A stretch of 64,000 nucleotides of DNA from Clostridia bacterium (GCA_017504945.1 JAFVQJ010000012.1:37778-101777); one strand, 5' to 3'; positions 34,077 through 42,927 are shown, counted from the first letter of the stretch. Made by a program: numbers and translations. The notes: generated from the letters alone by a model not told the origin.

Positions 34077-35675
34077 TTATATATTCGGTATCTCTCTGTC
34101 GAGCCATTCGAGTCGGTTTATAAGAAAGCTCTTCATAAGAGATATCTCCTCATCGTAGCTCTTGGTCTCAACGAAGAAGTCGCCTATTATTTCCTTGTAG
34201 CGTCCGTCCATAAGCTCGGGGAATCTGTCGAAGTTGCGCTCGACGGCGCCTCCCTCGCAGAGAAGCTCTACCGCGCCGTCTATTATTCCGATTATATTTT
34301 CATCGGAGAGTGCGCCCTCGCGAAGCTCGGCATAGCGGCTCCTTAGTGCCGCTTTAAACTCCGGATCCTTCAGCATTTGCACCGTCCATTCCGTTTCGAG
34401 CATATAAAAGCCCTCGGGCTTGGAAAGAGCGCCCGTTTCTCTGTTTAAGTTGCCTGCCGAAAGGTCGAAATCCCAAACGGGACCGCTTTTAAGCTTTGAT
34501 TCGGCATTTTCCTTATAGAAATAGGTTGAGAAGAAAAATCCGTCGGCGTTTTTCATTACCTCGTTTATCAAAAGGGCGTCTATATAGCTTTCTATATCTA
34601 TAAGGTCCTTATACGCCGTTTCGGTTATCGGCTCGGCAGTTATCATATTGTGGAGATCGGTTATCTCCTCCTGTATATCCTTGAGCTGCGACTTGGTTAT
34701 CTTCGATTCGGTGGGGTATTTTACGCGGTGGGCAAAGGGATAGACAAGACCGTGATATTTTCTGTAAATATCGGAGGGGAGAGTGAAATAAACGTCGTCG
34801 GCATCGACCTTATCGCGCGCGACTATGTAGCCCTCGTTCTTTACCACGCCAACGTTTTTGCGGGTTATCTTCTCGCATATGAGATAAACTCCGAAATATT
34901 CGTTTTCGGCAAGCTCGCCGTTACCGTTGCGGTCTATCCACACCTCGCAAAGACGGCTTTCGAGCGACGCCTCGAGTATCTGCTCGCCGAGGTTATAGGC
35001 AAGGTAGTTTCTTATAAGCGATTTATCGGCATAGGGATTGTTCATTACGAAATCGCTGCCCGCGGTCATTCCGAGCAAGGCGGCGCTTATCTCCTGATTT
35101 TTTTCGTCGACAAGCTTTATATTATACTGCGGCTTGGGGAATACCGTTGACCACTTGCCTCTTTTGGAATATTTTACGCTGTAGGTATCACATTCGTCGT
35201 CGAGGGTGTTATAGCTTCCGTTATCGTATACCTTGATGGTCGCGTAGCTGTTTTCGCCGAGATTTCCCTTGGGCGTGAATACCATTATGGGAAGATTTGA
35301 GGAAAAGACGCGCGTTACCGTGAGTTCGTTGCTCTTTATGCCGTCGACGGTGCAGTAGACTGTTATTGAGTCGCTTTCGGTGTCGATTACCTCGAGCCCG
35401 TCTACCACGCCTCCCGTTGAATAAAGCTTTATATCCCGAGGTGAAACGTAGCCGTTTAGCACCTCGCCCTTTTTATTGTAATAGGTGACACCGAAGCGTA
35501 TCTTGCCTTCTAAATTGTCGCCAAGGAACATCTGGGTGGTGTCTACCGTAACGGAGGCTATCGCGAGGTCACGCGGCACCTTTGAGCTGTAAATGAAAAT
35601 AACGGAGAGCAACACCGCAAGCAACACGCCTGCGGCTATCTTTGCGGCTCTTAACAAATTGCGCTTGCAAAGCAT
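34077..35675 (-). CDS. Membrane-anchored CotH kinase family protein
   Basis: A 532-residue protein. One N-terminal membrane segment (residues ~10-30) is followed by an Ig-like stretch (~40-140) and a CotH domain: TYSVKYSKRGKWSTVFPKPQYNIKL (nucleotide-binding region), GSDFVMNNPYADKSLIRNYLAYNLG, FGVYLICEKITRKNVG, and the metal/active motif PVWDFDLSAGN. CotH of Bacillus is an atypical protein kinase acting on spore-coat proteins; this one is external and its target is unknown. I chose ATG 35675 with AGGAG eight bases upstream; the longer frame has no ribosome site. First gene of a four-gene operon. Confidence 0.86.
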   Translation of the reverse strand: MLCKRNLLRAAKIAAGVLLAVLLSVIFIYSSKVPRDLAIASVTVDTTQMFLGDNLEGKIRFGVTYYNKKGEVLNGYVSPRDIKLYSTGGVVDGLEVIDTESDSITVYCTVDGIKSNELTVTRVFSSNLPIMVFTPKGNLGENSYATIKVYDNGSYNTLDDECDTYSVKYSKRGKWSTVFPKPQYNIKLVDEKNQEISAALLGMTAGSDFVMNNPYADKSLIRNYLAYNLGEQILEASLESRLCEVWIDRNGNGELAENEYFGVYLICEKITRKNVGVVKNEGYIVARDKVDADDVYFTLPSDIYRKYHGLVYPFAHRVKYPTESKITKSQLKDIQEEITDLHNMITAEPITETAYKDLIDIESYIDALLINEVMKNADGFFFSTYFYKENAESKLKSGPVWDFDLSAGNLNRETGALSKPEGFYMLETEWTVQMLKDPEFKAALRSRYAELREGALSDENIIGIIDGAVELLCEGGAVERNFDRFPELMDGRYKEIIGDFFVETKSYDEEISLMKSFLINRLEWLDREIPNI

Positions 35676-35706
35676 AGTCGGCTCTCCTTTTAAGACAATA
35701 ATATTT

Positions 35707-35735
35707 ATTATATTACATTTAAACCGTTTTTTCAA
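35707..35735 (-). promoter_or_regulatory. Promoter of the cotH operon
   Basis: -35 TTGAAA (35735-35730), 17-base spacer, -10 TATAAT (35712-35707), minus strand. Confidence 0.75.
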
Positions 35736-35751
35736 CACAACTTGCCGATTT

Positions 35752-36957
35752 TTATGATTTTTCAGCAGATTTTCTCTTTTTAAACGGAATTGATACTATG
35801 ACTCCCAATATTACCGTTGCAGTCCACACGGCTATCATTCCCTGCCAGCCGACAGAGGTGATAAGGCTTGCAAAGACGCTGTTTGCGGCAGCAGCCGCAA
35901 GATAGCTTAAGAAATCCAAAAATCCGGTTGCGCCGGATACCACGCCCGTATTCTTAAGACGCATACAGTAGATGCTCCAGAGCATCGTTGCGGCACCGTT
36001 TGATGCCATTACCGCGCCGACTATCGCTATAACGTTTAACAGCGGCAGCTTTATAAAGTACGCCGATGCAAAGAAAACGGCAGAGGTGATAAACATTATA
36101 AGCAGCGTTTTATCCATATCGTATTTCAGCTTCTCGTAAACATATACCGCGAGCGGTGCCGCAAACGATATTACGAGGGTGGCTACGCTAAAGACGGTTG
36201 CCGCCGTTTTTTCGGAATAGCCGAGGCAATCGGCAAAATAGGTGGTGAGCCAAAAGACTACCGAGGTGCGAATTACGCCCGTTATCATTGAAACTGCGCA
36301 GAATTTTATATAATTTTGCCTAAAAAGCAGCTTAAGGCTTCCCTTTTTCTTTTCTTCACTGTTGCTTTTTGAATAGGTGATGATCTTTCTTTTCTCAAGC
36401 ACGGCAAAGGAGATAAATGAGATGACAGCCATCGTGCCGAGAAGCGCTCCGCCCGCAAAAAGCGCGCTTTGCCAGGTGAATATCGCCGCGAGCATCCCCG
36501 CCGCAGGCGAGCCGAAATAGGAGGCAAAGGTATAGACGGTGCTGCATCGGGTGGCGTATATCGGCTCGGTATTTTCCGACACGAGCTTGGTCATGGGACC
36601 GTAGATCATTGCGAGAAAAAAGCCGGTGAGCGCGTAGGCGACGTAGGCGATCTCGGGAGTGAGCGGAAATGCGGCGAACGCCGTGCTTGATATGCCCGCA
36701 AGCAAAAGCCCGAGCGTCATCATATACTTTGCTTTGATCTTATTTCCGATCATTCCGTTTATGAGCTGACCGACTGCGTAGAATACGAAAAACAGCGACG
36801 ACGCCGCACCGATATACTCCTCGGTGAAGCTGCCCGTTTCTATCATCATCGGCGTTACGGCGCCCAAAATGTTTCTGGCAATATAGACCGCGAGATAGGA
36901 TACCGTGCAGAGCGCTCCGATGACCGTTGCGTTTTTTGCGTTTTGATTTACTCTCAT
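35752..36957 (-). CDS. MFS transporter, OPA/GlpT-like
   Basis: A 401-residue carrier with twelve hydrophobic segments. YLAVYIARNILGAVTPMMIE and SSLFFVFYAVGQLINGMIGNKIKAKYMM match the organophosphate:phosphate antiporter branch of the major facilitator superfamily. The substrate is not known. A TATAAT before the start, at about 36979-36984 on the minus strand, has no convincing -35 box and the Shine-Dalgarno is weak. It lies between pyrE and the cotH operon, separated from pyrE by a terminator. Confidence 0.82.
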   Translation of the reverse strand: MRVNQNAKNATVIGALCTVSYLAVYIARNILGAVTPMMIETGSFTEEYIGAASSLFFVFYAVGQLINGMIGNKIKAKYMMTLGLLLAGISSTAFAAFPLTPEIAYVAYALTGFFLAMIYGPMTKLVSENTEPIYATRCSTVYTFASYFGSPAAGMLAAIFTWQSALFAGGALLGTMAVISFISFAVLEKRKIITYSKSNSEEKKKGSLKLLFRQNYIKFCAVSMITGVIRTSVVFWLTTYFADCLGYSEKTAATVFSVATLVISFAAPLAVYVYEKLKYDMDKTLLIMFITSAVFFASAYFIKLPLLNVIAIVGAVMASNGAATMLWSIYCMRLKNTGVVSGATGFLDFLSYLAAAAANSVFASLITSVGWQGMIAVWTATVILGVIVSIPFKKRKSAEKS

Positions 36958-37015
36958 TTTTACACGTTCTTTTTTTGAAATTATAACGACTGAGGGGTTT
37001 TTGAGAACGTCCCTT

Positions 37016-37045
37016 AAAAAGACCGAGCCGAGCTTTCGCTCGGCT
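37016..37045 (-). terminator. Terminator of pyrE
   Basis: AGCCGAGC pairs with GCTCGGCT around a GAAA tetraloop (37026-37045); on the minus strand it is followed by CGGTCTTTTTAA. Confidence 0.88.
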
Positions 37046-37050
37046 TATTT

Positions 37051-37716
37051 TTATTCTTTTGCGCCGTTTACGGCAAGGTATGCCTTGATGCGATCTATAT
37101 TTGCTGTGTCGGTCTCGGTTTTTGCGCGGGCTTCGAGATATTCGATTATATCGTAGACAGTTACGACGGAATAGACGGGGAAGCCGTGCTCAAGCTCGAG
37201 CTCCTTCATTGCCGAAAGCTCGGTCTTGCCCTTTTCCATTCTGTTTACCATTACGAATACCGCTTTTATCTTGCTCTTTTCAAACACCGAAAGGTTTTCG
37301 ATGCTCTCTCTTATTGCGGTGCCTGCGGTGATCACGTCCTCAACTATGACGATGTCCTCCCCGTCCTTGGGGGTGTAGCCGACGAACATTCCGCCCTCGC
37401 CGTGATCCTTTACCTCTTTTCTGTTGAAGAAGAAGGGGAGGTCAAGCCCTTCCTTTGCAAGAGCTATTGAAGCGGAAACAGAAAGGGAGATGCCCTTATA
37501 GGCAGGTCCGTAGAGGACTGCGGGGGTCTTGCCCATTTTTTCTATATAGCTCTTTGCGTAAAACTCGCCGAGCTTGGATATCTGATTTCCCGTTTTTATC
37601 TCGCCCGCATTTACGAAATAGGGTATCTTTCTGCCGCTTTTTGCAGTGAAATCACCGAATTTCAATACGTTTGCGCTCATGAGAAATTCTATAAACTGTT
37701 CCTTGTAGCTTTCCAT
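37051..37716 (-). CDS. pyrE: Orotate phosphoribosyltransferase
   Basis: A 221-residue PRTase joining orotate and PRPP into OMP, the step between PyrDK and PyrF. The PRPP motif IVIVEDVITAGTA is near residues 120-132, preceded by the flexible loop FFFNRKEVKDHGEGG with catalytic lysine and histidine. It is outside the main pyr operon (about 29 kb away) and instead follows a membrane-anchored propeller gene by 12 bases, as the end of a two-gene unit. Confidence 0.96.
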   Translation of the reverse strand: MESYKEQFIEFLMSANVLKFGDFTAKSGRKIPYFVNAGEIKTGNQISKLGEFYAKSYIEKMGKTPAVLYGPAYKGISLSVSASIALAKEGLDLPFFFNRKEVKDHGEGGMFVGYTPKDGEDIVIVEDVITAGTAIRESIENLSVFEKSKIKAVFVMVNRMEKGKTELSAMKELELEHGFPVYSVVTVYDIIEYLEARAKTETDTANIDRIKAYLAVNGAKE

Positions 37717-37728
37717 TTTTATTTCTCC

Positions 37729-38739
37729 TTATTTTTTCATTTCTTCAAGATCGGTGGCGTAGCACCATTTTCCGTCGGTGAGCTTGCCGAAGATATATTT
37801 GTTGCAGGCAGACTCGCACATTATATAAAGCTTGCCGTCGAGCATTACCAGCTCCTCCGACATCGGTGCGACAGTATATTCATTTAAAAGGGAGACGGAG
37901 TCTAATGAGTAAAGGGGCAGAGTTTTGCCGATTATATTTACCGTGCCCTCGTTTAAGAGCTTGGATTCGTCGTATTCGTATATTACCGAGTGGGAGATGC
38001 CCCAAGAGGTTGAGAGATATATCTTGCCGTTTGCAATTTCAAGGCCCTGCACCTTATCGCGTATGGTGTATGCTCTTGAGGGCTCGGGGTCTATGCCGTA
38101 TTCAAATTCGTCGGAGAGATTGAATTCCAATGCAAGTGCGCCGTGAAATTCACCGCTTGCGGTGGTGAAATAGTGGCTTTCGGGAGTGGTATACTGCGGC
38201 TCGCCGCGGTATTCACCGACTACAAGGCGGTTACCCGAAACTGTTACGAAGGACGCCGACATACTGTCTGCTTCAGACGCCTTTAGCATAAATTTGCCCT
38301 TGCAGGTGGCTTTATCGTTTTCAAGCACCTCTTTATAGGAGAAAACAAAGATACATTTCGAGCCGCCGCCCGCAACGTAAAGGTTATCGCCGAAAAGCGC
38401 TACGCCGCCGCTGTGGCCCGTGAATATCTTTCCGTTTTCCTTGTAAAGCTCGACCCTCTTTACCGTTTCTCCGCTTTGCTTATCTACGAGGTAGATGGGA
38501 GAGGCGTTATCCTTTGAATCGTAGCCCGAGATGATAAAATAGCCCTTTTCGGCGTCGTAGTGAAAGCCCTGCGGGACGAAGTTATCGGAAAGACCGGGAA
38601 TAACAAACGCCTTTTCGGAGGCAGAGTAGTAGGACGAAACGGGAAGCATTATCACCGCGCGAAATACCAATACGGCTATCAGCACCAGAGCAACGAGTGA
38701 GATAACTACCGTTCCCAATATCTTTAAAAGCTTTTTCAT
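37729..38739 (-). CDS. Membrane-anchored beta-propeller protein of unknown function
   Basis: A 336-residue protein with one N-terminal transmembrane anchor (residues ~8-30). The rest consists of repeated beta motifs with Gly/Tyr turns (GFHYDAEKGYFIISGY, GVALFGDNLYVAGG, GNRLVVGEYRGEPQYTTPE, LEIANGKIYLSTSWGISHS), consistent with an extracellular propeller. I do not assign a reaction. It resembles predicted surface-sensor or sugar-binding propellers of gut Clostridia. First gene of the pyrE unit, so pyrE depends on its promoter. Confidence 0.72.
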   Translation of the reverse strand: MKKLLKILGTVVISLVALVLIAVLVFRAVIMLPVSSYYSASEKAFVIPGLSDNFVPQGFHYDAEKGYFIISGYDSKDNASPIYLVDKQSGETVKRVELYKENGKIFTGHSGGVALFGDNLYVAGGGSKCIFVFSYKEVLENDKATCKGKFMLKASEADSMSASFVTVSGNRLVVGEYRGEPQYTTPESHYFTTASGEFHGALALEFNLSDEFEYGIDPEPSRAYTIRDKVQGLEIANGKIYLSTSWGISHSVIYEYDESKLLNEGTVNIIGKTLPLYSLDSVSLLNEYTVAPMSEELVMLDGKLYIMCESACNKYIFGKLTDGKWCYATDLEEMKK

Positions 38740-38772
38740 CTGTTTTTTCTCCTTTATAAAGGAATTTTATCT

Positions 38773-38801
38773 ATTATAACATATATTTTATAAAATAGCA
38801 A
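38773..38801 (-). promoter_or_regulatory. Promoter of the propeller-pyrE unit
   Basis: -35 TTGCTA (38801-38796), 17-base spacer, -10 TATAAT (38778-38773), minus strand. Confidence 0.75.
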
Positions 38802-38810
38802 GAAACAAGA

Positions 38811-38840
38811 AATATCCTCCGATGATATCGGAGGATATTT
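38811..38840. terminator. Bidirectional terminator after the HIRAN gene
   Basis: AAATATCCTCCGAT and ATCGGAGGATATTT pair around GAT, directly after the HIRAN stop at 38841. The plus exit is T-rich; the minus exit is weaker. Confidence 0.8.
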
Positions 38841-39239
38841 TTATATAAAGCCTATTTTGTTTACCGTTCCCTGCGGTTTTTTTATTTCTCTTTTTGGAAT
38901 CACCGCTTCTTCTGCCTTTTCGGTCTTATCGACCTCGACCTCCTCGGGCGAAAGCACGAGAGCGATGACGCTCGAGTGGGTTACGAACATAACCTGCGCG
39001 TAGGCGTATTCGCCTATTTTGTCGTAAAGCTTGCCTGCCGATTCGGTGCCCGCGTAGACGGTGCCTACGCTGTTTGCAACGTAGCCCACCGTATCAATAA
39101 AGGGAAGCTCGACTCTTATTGCCTCGGCGTCGTGTCTGTTATCGGGCTCCTTTACTATTCTTAAGACTCTGTCGATCTTAAAGGGGTTTTTGCCGTAATA
39201 GCCGTTTATGCCCGTGATAGTTATAAATGCGTTTCCCAT
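38841..39239 (-). CDS. Stand-alone HIRAN-domain protein
   Basis: A 132-residue protein whose core is a HIRAN domain: ITITGINGYYG, then VLRIVKEPDNRHDAEAIRVEL and DTVGYVANSVGTV. HIRAN domains recognise damaged DNA or single-stranded 3' ends, usually fused to helicases; here the domain stands alone with a charged Lys/Glu tail. It sits 64 bases downstream of a DNA-deoxyinosine glycosylase, which fits a DNA-repair role (inference). I chose ATG 39239 with AGGTGG eight bases upstream over a GTG at 39251. Confidence 0.83.
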   Translation of the reverse strand: MGNAFITITGINGYYGKNPFKIDRVLRIVKEPDNRHDAEAIRVELPFIDTVGYVANSVGTVYAGTESAGKLYDKIGEYAYAQVMFVTHSSVIALVLSPEEVEVDKTEKAEEAVIPKREIKKPQGTVNKIGFI

Positions 39240-39302
39240 TTGTTTTTCCACCTTTCTTGGTTTAATTATACCTACAAAGGTGTACTATAAGCGGGACAGC
39301 AC

Positions 39303-39776
39303 TTATTTTATTACCCTCCACGCTTCAATAAGCCCGTTAAGGCTTACGGCGGCGTTTGCCGCGCTCGTTGAGGGAAGGCAGATATCGACTATTTTCGTTT
39401 TGGGGAATATCAGCCTTTCGTAAAGACGATGCGCCGTTTTGCCGTTTGTGAAGATGCGCGTCGTTTTACTTTCCTTGAGAATAAGGCAAATATCGTTTGG
39501 AAGGGCGTTTTTTATAGAGGAATCGGACGAGCCCGATATCTCGCAGCTTTGAATTACGTCCCAAAGGGCTATGCCGTTTGAAAGCAAGAGCTTCCTTTTC
39601 TCCTCCACCGTTTCGGGAGCTTTTTCGCAAAGCACAGAGGAAAGCACTCTCCAGAAACGGTTTTGCGGGTGGGCATAGAAAAATTCAGCCTCCCTTGAGG
39701 CTACCGAGGGAAAGCTTCCGAGTATGAGTATTTTTGAGTTTTTATCCCATACGGGAGGTATATTGTGAAGCTCCAT
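39303..39776 (-). CDS. DNA-deoxyinosine glycosylase (UDG superfamily, family 6)
   Basis: A 157-residue uracil-DNA-glycosylase-fold enzyme that removes hypoxanthine from DNA. The diagnostic N-terminal block ILILGSFPSVASREAEFFYAHPQNRFWRVL is present, with the PQN segment of family 6 active sites. A late STSAAN motif fits the DNA-binding loop. I chose ATG 39776 with AGGG eight bases upstream over GTG 39785. Confidence 0.88.
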   Translation of the reverse strand: MELHNIPPVWDKNSKILILGSFPSVASREAEFFYAHPQNRFWRVLSSVLCEKAPETVEEKRKLLLSNGIALWDVIQSCEISGSSDSSIKNALPNDICLILKESKTTRIFTNGKTAHRLYERLIFPKTKIVDICLPSTSAANAAVSLNGLIEAWRVIK

Positions 39777-39792
39777 TTTTATCACCCTTTAT

Positions 39793-39821
39793 ATTATAGC
39801 CTATTTTATCTTTCGTTACAA
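39793..39821 (-). promoter_or_regulatory. Promoter of the deoxyinosine glycosylase gene
   Basis: -35 TTGTAA (39821-39816), 17-base spacer, -10 TATAAT (39798-39793), minus strand; divergent from the FMN riboswitch promoter. Confidence 0.72.
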
Positions 39822-39840
39822 CTTATTTTTTGTATCTCAC

Positions 39841-39869
39841 TTGACAAACGGGGCTTTGCATATTATAAT
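39841..39869 (+). promoter_or_regulatory. Promoter of FMN riboswitch / ribU
   Basis: -35 TTGACA (39841-39846), 17-base spacer, -10 TATAAT (39864-39869): a perfect consensus. Confidence 0.9.
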
Positions 39870-39877
39870 ATAGAAAA

Positions 39878-39987
39878 ATACTCGGGGCGGAGTGAAATTC
39901 TCCACCGGCGGTGAAAGCCCGCGAGCGCCACGGCGCTGATTCGGTGAAATTCCGAAGCCGACGGTAAAGTCCGGATGAAAGAGTATG
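39878..39987 (+). promoter_or_regulatory. FMN riboswitch (RFN element)
   Basis: The closing stem ATACTC / GAGTAT bounds the element. Inside are the highly conserved blocks GGGGCGGAGTGAAATTCTCC, CCGGCGGTGAAAGCCCGCGA, GATTCGGTGAAATTCCGAAG and CCGACGGTAAAGTCCGGATG. A terminator and a RibU gene follow, as expected for a transcription-terminating switch. Confidence 0.97.
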
Positions 39988-40012
39988 GCAGCATTATATT
40001 TTTGTATGCCCT

Positions 40013-40040
40013 TCCCCCGTTTTTTGCGGGGGATTTTTTT
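40013..40040 (+). terminator. Expression-platform terminator of the FMN riboswitch
   Basis: TCCCCCG and CGGGGGA pair around TTTTTTG, followed by TTTTTTT, between the aptamer and ribU. Confidence 0.93.
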
Positions 40041-40066
40041 GTCCCCGATAAAAAGGAAGGATATTT

Positions 40067-40729
40067 ATGGCAAAAAGAGCTTCATCGGAGAGGCTTAAGA
40101 AAACGGCGGTGCTTGCAATGCTTGCGGCTATCGCCTATGTGGTCATGGCGGTGGGAAGAGTTCCCGTAGTGCTTTTCCTGAAATACGACCCGAAGGACGT
40201 TGTTATCGCCCTTGGCGGTCTTATCTACGGTCCGCTTGCGGCATTCGTTATTTCGGTTGCGGTGTCGCTTATAGAGATGGTAACGCTGAGCGACACGGGA
40301 ATTATAGGCTGTATTATGAATATAGTTTCCACCTGCTCATTTGCCTGCACAGCCGCTATCGTTTACAAAAGGAAAAAGAGCCTTAAGGGCGCAGTTTTGG
40401 GCCTTCTTTTGGGACTTTTTACCTCGGTTACCGTTATGATGCTTTGGAATTATCTGCTCACTCCGCTTTATATGGGATATCCGCGAGAGTCGGTCGTCGA
40501 GCTTCTCTTGCCTGCATTTTTACCCTTTAATCTTATTAAATCGACTCTCAACGCCGCCTTTACCTTTTTGCTTTACAAGCCCGTTATAAAGGCGCTTCGC
40601 GGCACGGGCATTTTGCCGAAGGCGGAAAATACGGAAAAATCGAAAAAGCCCGTTATGCTTTGGATAATCGCCGCGCTGATGATAATTACCGCCGTGCTGT
40701 TTATTTTGGTCTTGAATAACGTAATATAA
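40067..40729 (+). CDS. ribU: Riboflavin ECF transporter S-component RibU
   Basis: A 220-residue membrane protein with six hydrophobic segments. FLKYDPKDVVIALGGLIYGPLAA contains the RibU-specific loop (KYDPKD) and the S-component motif. It imports riboflavin with a shared ECF energising module, not encoded here. The upstream FMN riboswitch confirms the substrate. AAGGAAGG precedes ATG 40067. The C-terminal tail after residue ~185 carries a Lys-rich stretch and one extra hydrophobic segment, longer than in typical RibU. Confidence 0.95.
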   Translation: MAKRASSERLKKTAVLAMLAAIAYVVMAVGRVPVVLFLKYDPKDVVIALGGLIYGPLAAFVISVAVSLIEMVTLSDTGIIGCIMNIVSTCSFACTAAIVYKRKKSLKGAVLGLLLGLFTSVTVMMLWNYLLTPLYMGYPRESVVELLLPAFLPFNLIKSTLNAAFTFLLYKPVIKALRGTGILPKAENTEKSKKPVMLWIIAALMIITAVLFILVLNNVI

Positions 40730-40732
40730 TTT

Positions 40733-40768
40733 AAAGCCTCCGCTTCTTGCGGAGGCTTTTATTTTATT
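40733..40768. terminator. Bidirectional terminator between ribU and the sensor kinase
   Basis: AAAGCCTCCGC and GCGGAGGCTTT pair around TTCTT; T-rich exits on both sides; it overlaps the kinase stop at 40764. Confidence 0.92.
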
Positions 40769-42266
40769 TATCGGTCCTTGTGAATTTAAGGGCGAACCAG
40801 AAGGTGCTTCCCTTGCCCTCCTCGCTCTTTACGCCGCAAGCCGCGCTTCCCTCCTCGGCTTCGTTATGAAGCGATATTACGGAACGGACTATTGAAAGCC
40901 CCAGTCCGCTTCCCGTTTGGGCGCGCTTATGCTCCTTATCGACCTTATAGTAGCGCTCCCAGATGTTTTTGAGCTTATCCTCGGGAATTCCCTTGCCGTA
41001 GTCGATAACGCCGACGGTTACGTATTTTTCCGTTACTCTTTGCTCGACGGTTACCTTTTTTATTCCGCCCGCGTGAATGACGGCGTTGTTTAACAGATTG
41101 TAGATGACCTGCGAAATACGAAGCTCGTCTGCCCTTACCATTACGTGAGAATCGAAGATAAATTCAAACTCAAAGCCCTCTTTTTCAATAAGCCGCTTGA
41201 AGCGCTCGATAGTGTCGGACACCGTTTGAGTGAGATCGAACTCTCTTACATCGAGCTTCACCGTACCCGATTCAAATTTGCTCATATCGAGAATATCGGT
41301 TACGAGGCTGCTTAAACGCTTGGATTCGTCGATTATTATTTGGAGGTTTTCGGGGGTGTTTTCGTCGGGTATATCGCGCATTACCTCGCTGTAGCCCGTG
41401 ATGAGAGTGAGAGGGGTGCGAAGGTCGTGGCTGATATTTGCTATGAGCTCGCTTTTGAGGCTATCGAGCTTTGAGAGCTCCTTTGCCGCATATTCGAGGC
41501 TGTCGCCAAGCTCGGATATCTCGCCGTAGCCGCCTGCCGTTAAAAAGTCGGCGTTATAGTTTCCCTTTGCAAGCTCGCGCGCAGAATCGTTCAGCTTGGA
41601 GATGGGCTTGGCGATAAAGCGGGCAAAAAGAAATGCAAGCAAAAGACCCAAAAGGGTGAGTATGCCCGTTACGATGTAGATCTGTATGCGAAGAGTCTGT
41701 ACCGTGGCGTTTACGGGGGAGATAACGGCGTTTATGAATATTACCACGTCGCCGTAGCCCTCGGTCTTTACCGTTTTTACGTAGATTATGCTCTCGCTCT
41801 TGAAGGAAGGGCCGGGCCTTTTGTTTTGCGACGTATCTCTACCGAAGTCTGCAAGGTCAAAGTGCTCGGTGATGCCCTTTGGCGACGATAGCGCCTTTTC
41901 TATGAGCTTTAGCTTCGTCGAGTCGGAAACGTGGTGGATTATGCAGCCCGAAAGGTAGTCGGAGCTTGCCACCGTTTTGCCATAAAGATCTGTTATCAGT
42001 ATGCAGACCTCGTTTTTGCGCGAGATATACTGGAGCTCGGAGAGTAGGTCGTTGCCCGTTATTATCTCCTCTACGGAGCTTGCGCTGCGGACTGTTTCCT
42101 TGGTTTTGATGAATTTATAAAAATCCTCCAAAAAGATGACCTGAAAGACCCACAGTATTAAAAGCACCGCCGCCGTGAAGGCGCCGAAGCAGGCGAAAAG
42201 CCGCCATTTTAAGCTGATAAAGCGGCGGCTTTGATTTTGTTTTACTTTTTCGTTATTCCTTTTCAA
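40764..42266 (-). CDS. Two-component sensor histidine kinase
   Basis: A 500-residue membrane sensor. Two transmembrane segments (~25-47 and ~195-216) enclose an extracytoplasmic sensing domain of ~150 residues, then a HAMP domain (PISKLNDSARELAKGNYN), the dimerisation/phosphoacceptor helix ANISHDLRTPLTLI with His280, and an ATPase domain with NNAVIHA, GVIDYGKGIP and GSGLGLSIV. The closest general type is the VanS/PhoR-like class. The stimulus is unknown. Its start overlaps the response-regulator stop by 14 bases. Confidence 0.93.
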   Translation of the reverse strand: MKRNNEKVKQNQSRRFISLKWRLFACFGAFTAAVLLILWVFQVIFLEDFYKFIKTKETVRSASSVEEIITGNDLLSELQYISRKNEVCILITDLYGKTVASSDYLSGCIIHHVSDSTKLKLIEKALSSPKGITEHFDLADFGRDTSQNKRPGPSFKSESIIYVKTVKTEGYGDVVIFINAVISPVNATVQTLRIQIYIVTGILTLLGLLLAFLFARFIAKPISKLNDSARELAKGNYNADFLTAGGYGEISELGDSLEYAAKELSKLDSLKSELIANISHDLRTPLTLITGYSEVMRDIPDENTPENLQIIIDESKRLSSLVTDILDMSKFESGTVKLDVREFDLTQTVSDTIERFKRLIEKEGFEFEFIFDSHVMVRADELRISQVIYNLLNNAVIHAGGIKKVTVEQRVTEKYVTVGVIDYGKGIPEDKLKNIWERYYKVDKEHKRAQTGSGLGLSIVRSVISLHNEAEEGSAACGVKSEEGKGSTFWFALKFTRTDK

Positions 42267-42927
42267 AGCGGTATCCTACTCCTCTCAGAGTGGTTACTAA
42301 TCTGCTGTATTTTCCGAGGCTCTTGCGAAGAAGCTTGATGTGAGTGTCAAGCGTGCGGTCGTCGCCGTAGTAGTCGTAGCCCCAGACGTCAGATATAAGC
42401 TTCTCTCTCGTGAGGGCAACTCCCCTGTTTTTAACGAGGTAGAAGCAAAGGTCGTATTCGCGCGGGAACATCGATACCTCGGCGCCGTCGACCTTTACCG
42501 TTCTTGCGGTGAAGTCTATTTCAAGACCCTCTATAGTGACGGTCTCGTGGCGGGTTACCGCACCCGACGCGCGCTTCATTATCGCCTCGACGCGCATCAT
42601 AAGCTCCTTAGGTGAAAAGGGCTTTACGACGTAATCGTCGGCTCCTATTTCGAAGCCGTGGATCCTATCGTACTCCTCGCCGCGCGCCGACAGCATAAGC
42701 ACGGGAGTTTGCGAGAATTTACGTATCTCCTTGACGGCGGAGAAGCCGTCGAGCTCGGGCATCATTATGTCCATTATAATGAGGTCGAAGCTGTGCTTGC
42801 GGACCGTTTCGACTGCCTGCAAGCCGTTTTCTGCTTCATAGACGCTGTAGCCCTCGAATTCGGCATATTTTCTTATTATGTCTCTTATCCTTGCTTCGTC
42901 GTCAACAACCAAAAGCTTTATCATCAT
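42253..42927 (-). CDS. OmpR-family response regulator
   Basis: A 224-residue regulator. Receiver domain with phosphoacceptor Asp53 (LIIMDIMMPELDG), acidic pair at 9-10, and Lys in DDYVVKPFSPKEL. The C-terminal winged helix has MFPREYDLCFYLVKN and the recognition helix RTLDTHIKLLRKSL. It pairs with the kinase encoded directly after it. The start at 42927 has AAGGA upstream. lon lies 94 bases upstream without a visible terminator, so read-through from lon is possible. Confidence 0.95.
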   Translation of the reverse strand: MMIKLLVVDDEARIRDIIRKYAEFEGYSVYEAENGLQAVETVRKHSFDLIIMDIMMPELDGFSAVKEIRKFSQTPVLMLSARGEEYDRIHGFEIGADDYVVKPFSPKELMMRVEAIMKRASGAVTRHETVTIEGLEIDFTARTVKVDGAEVSMFPREYDLCFYLVKNRGVALTREKLISDVWGYDYYGDDRTLDTHIKLLRKSLGKYSRLVTTLRGVGYRFEKE

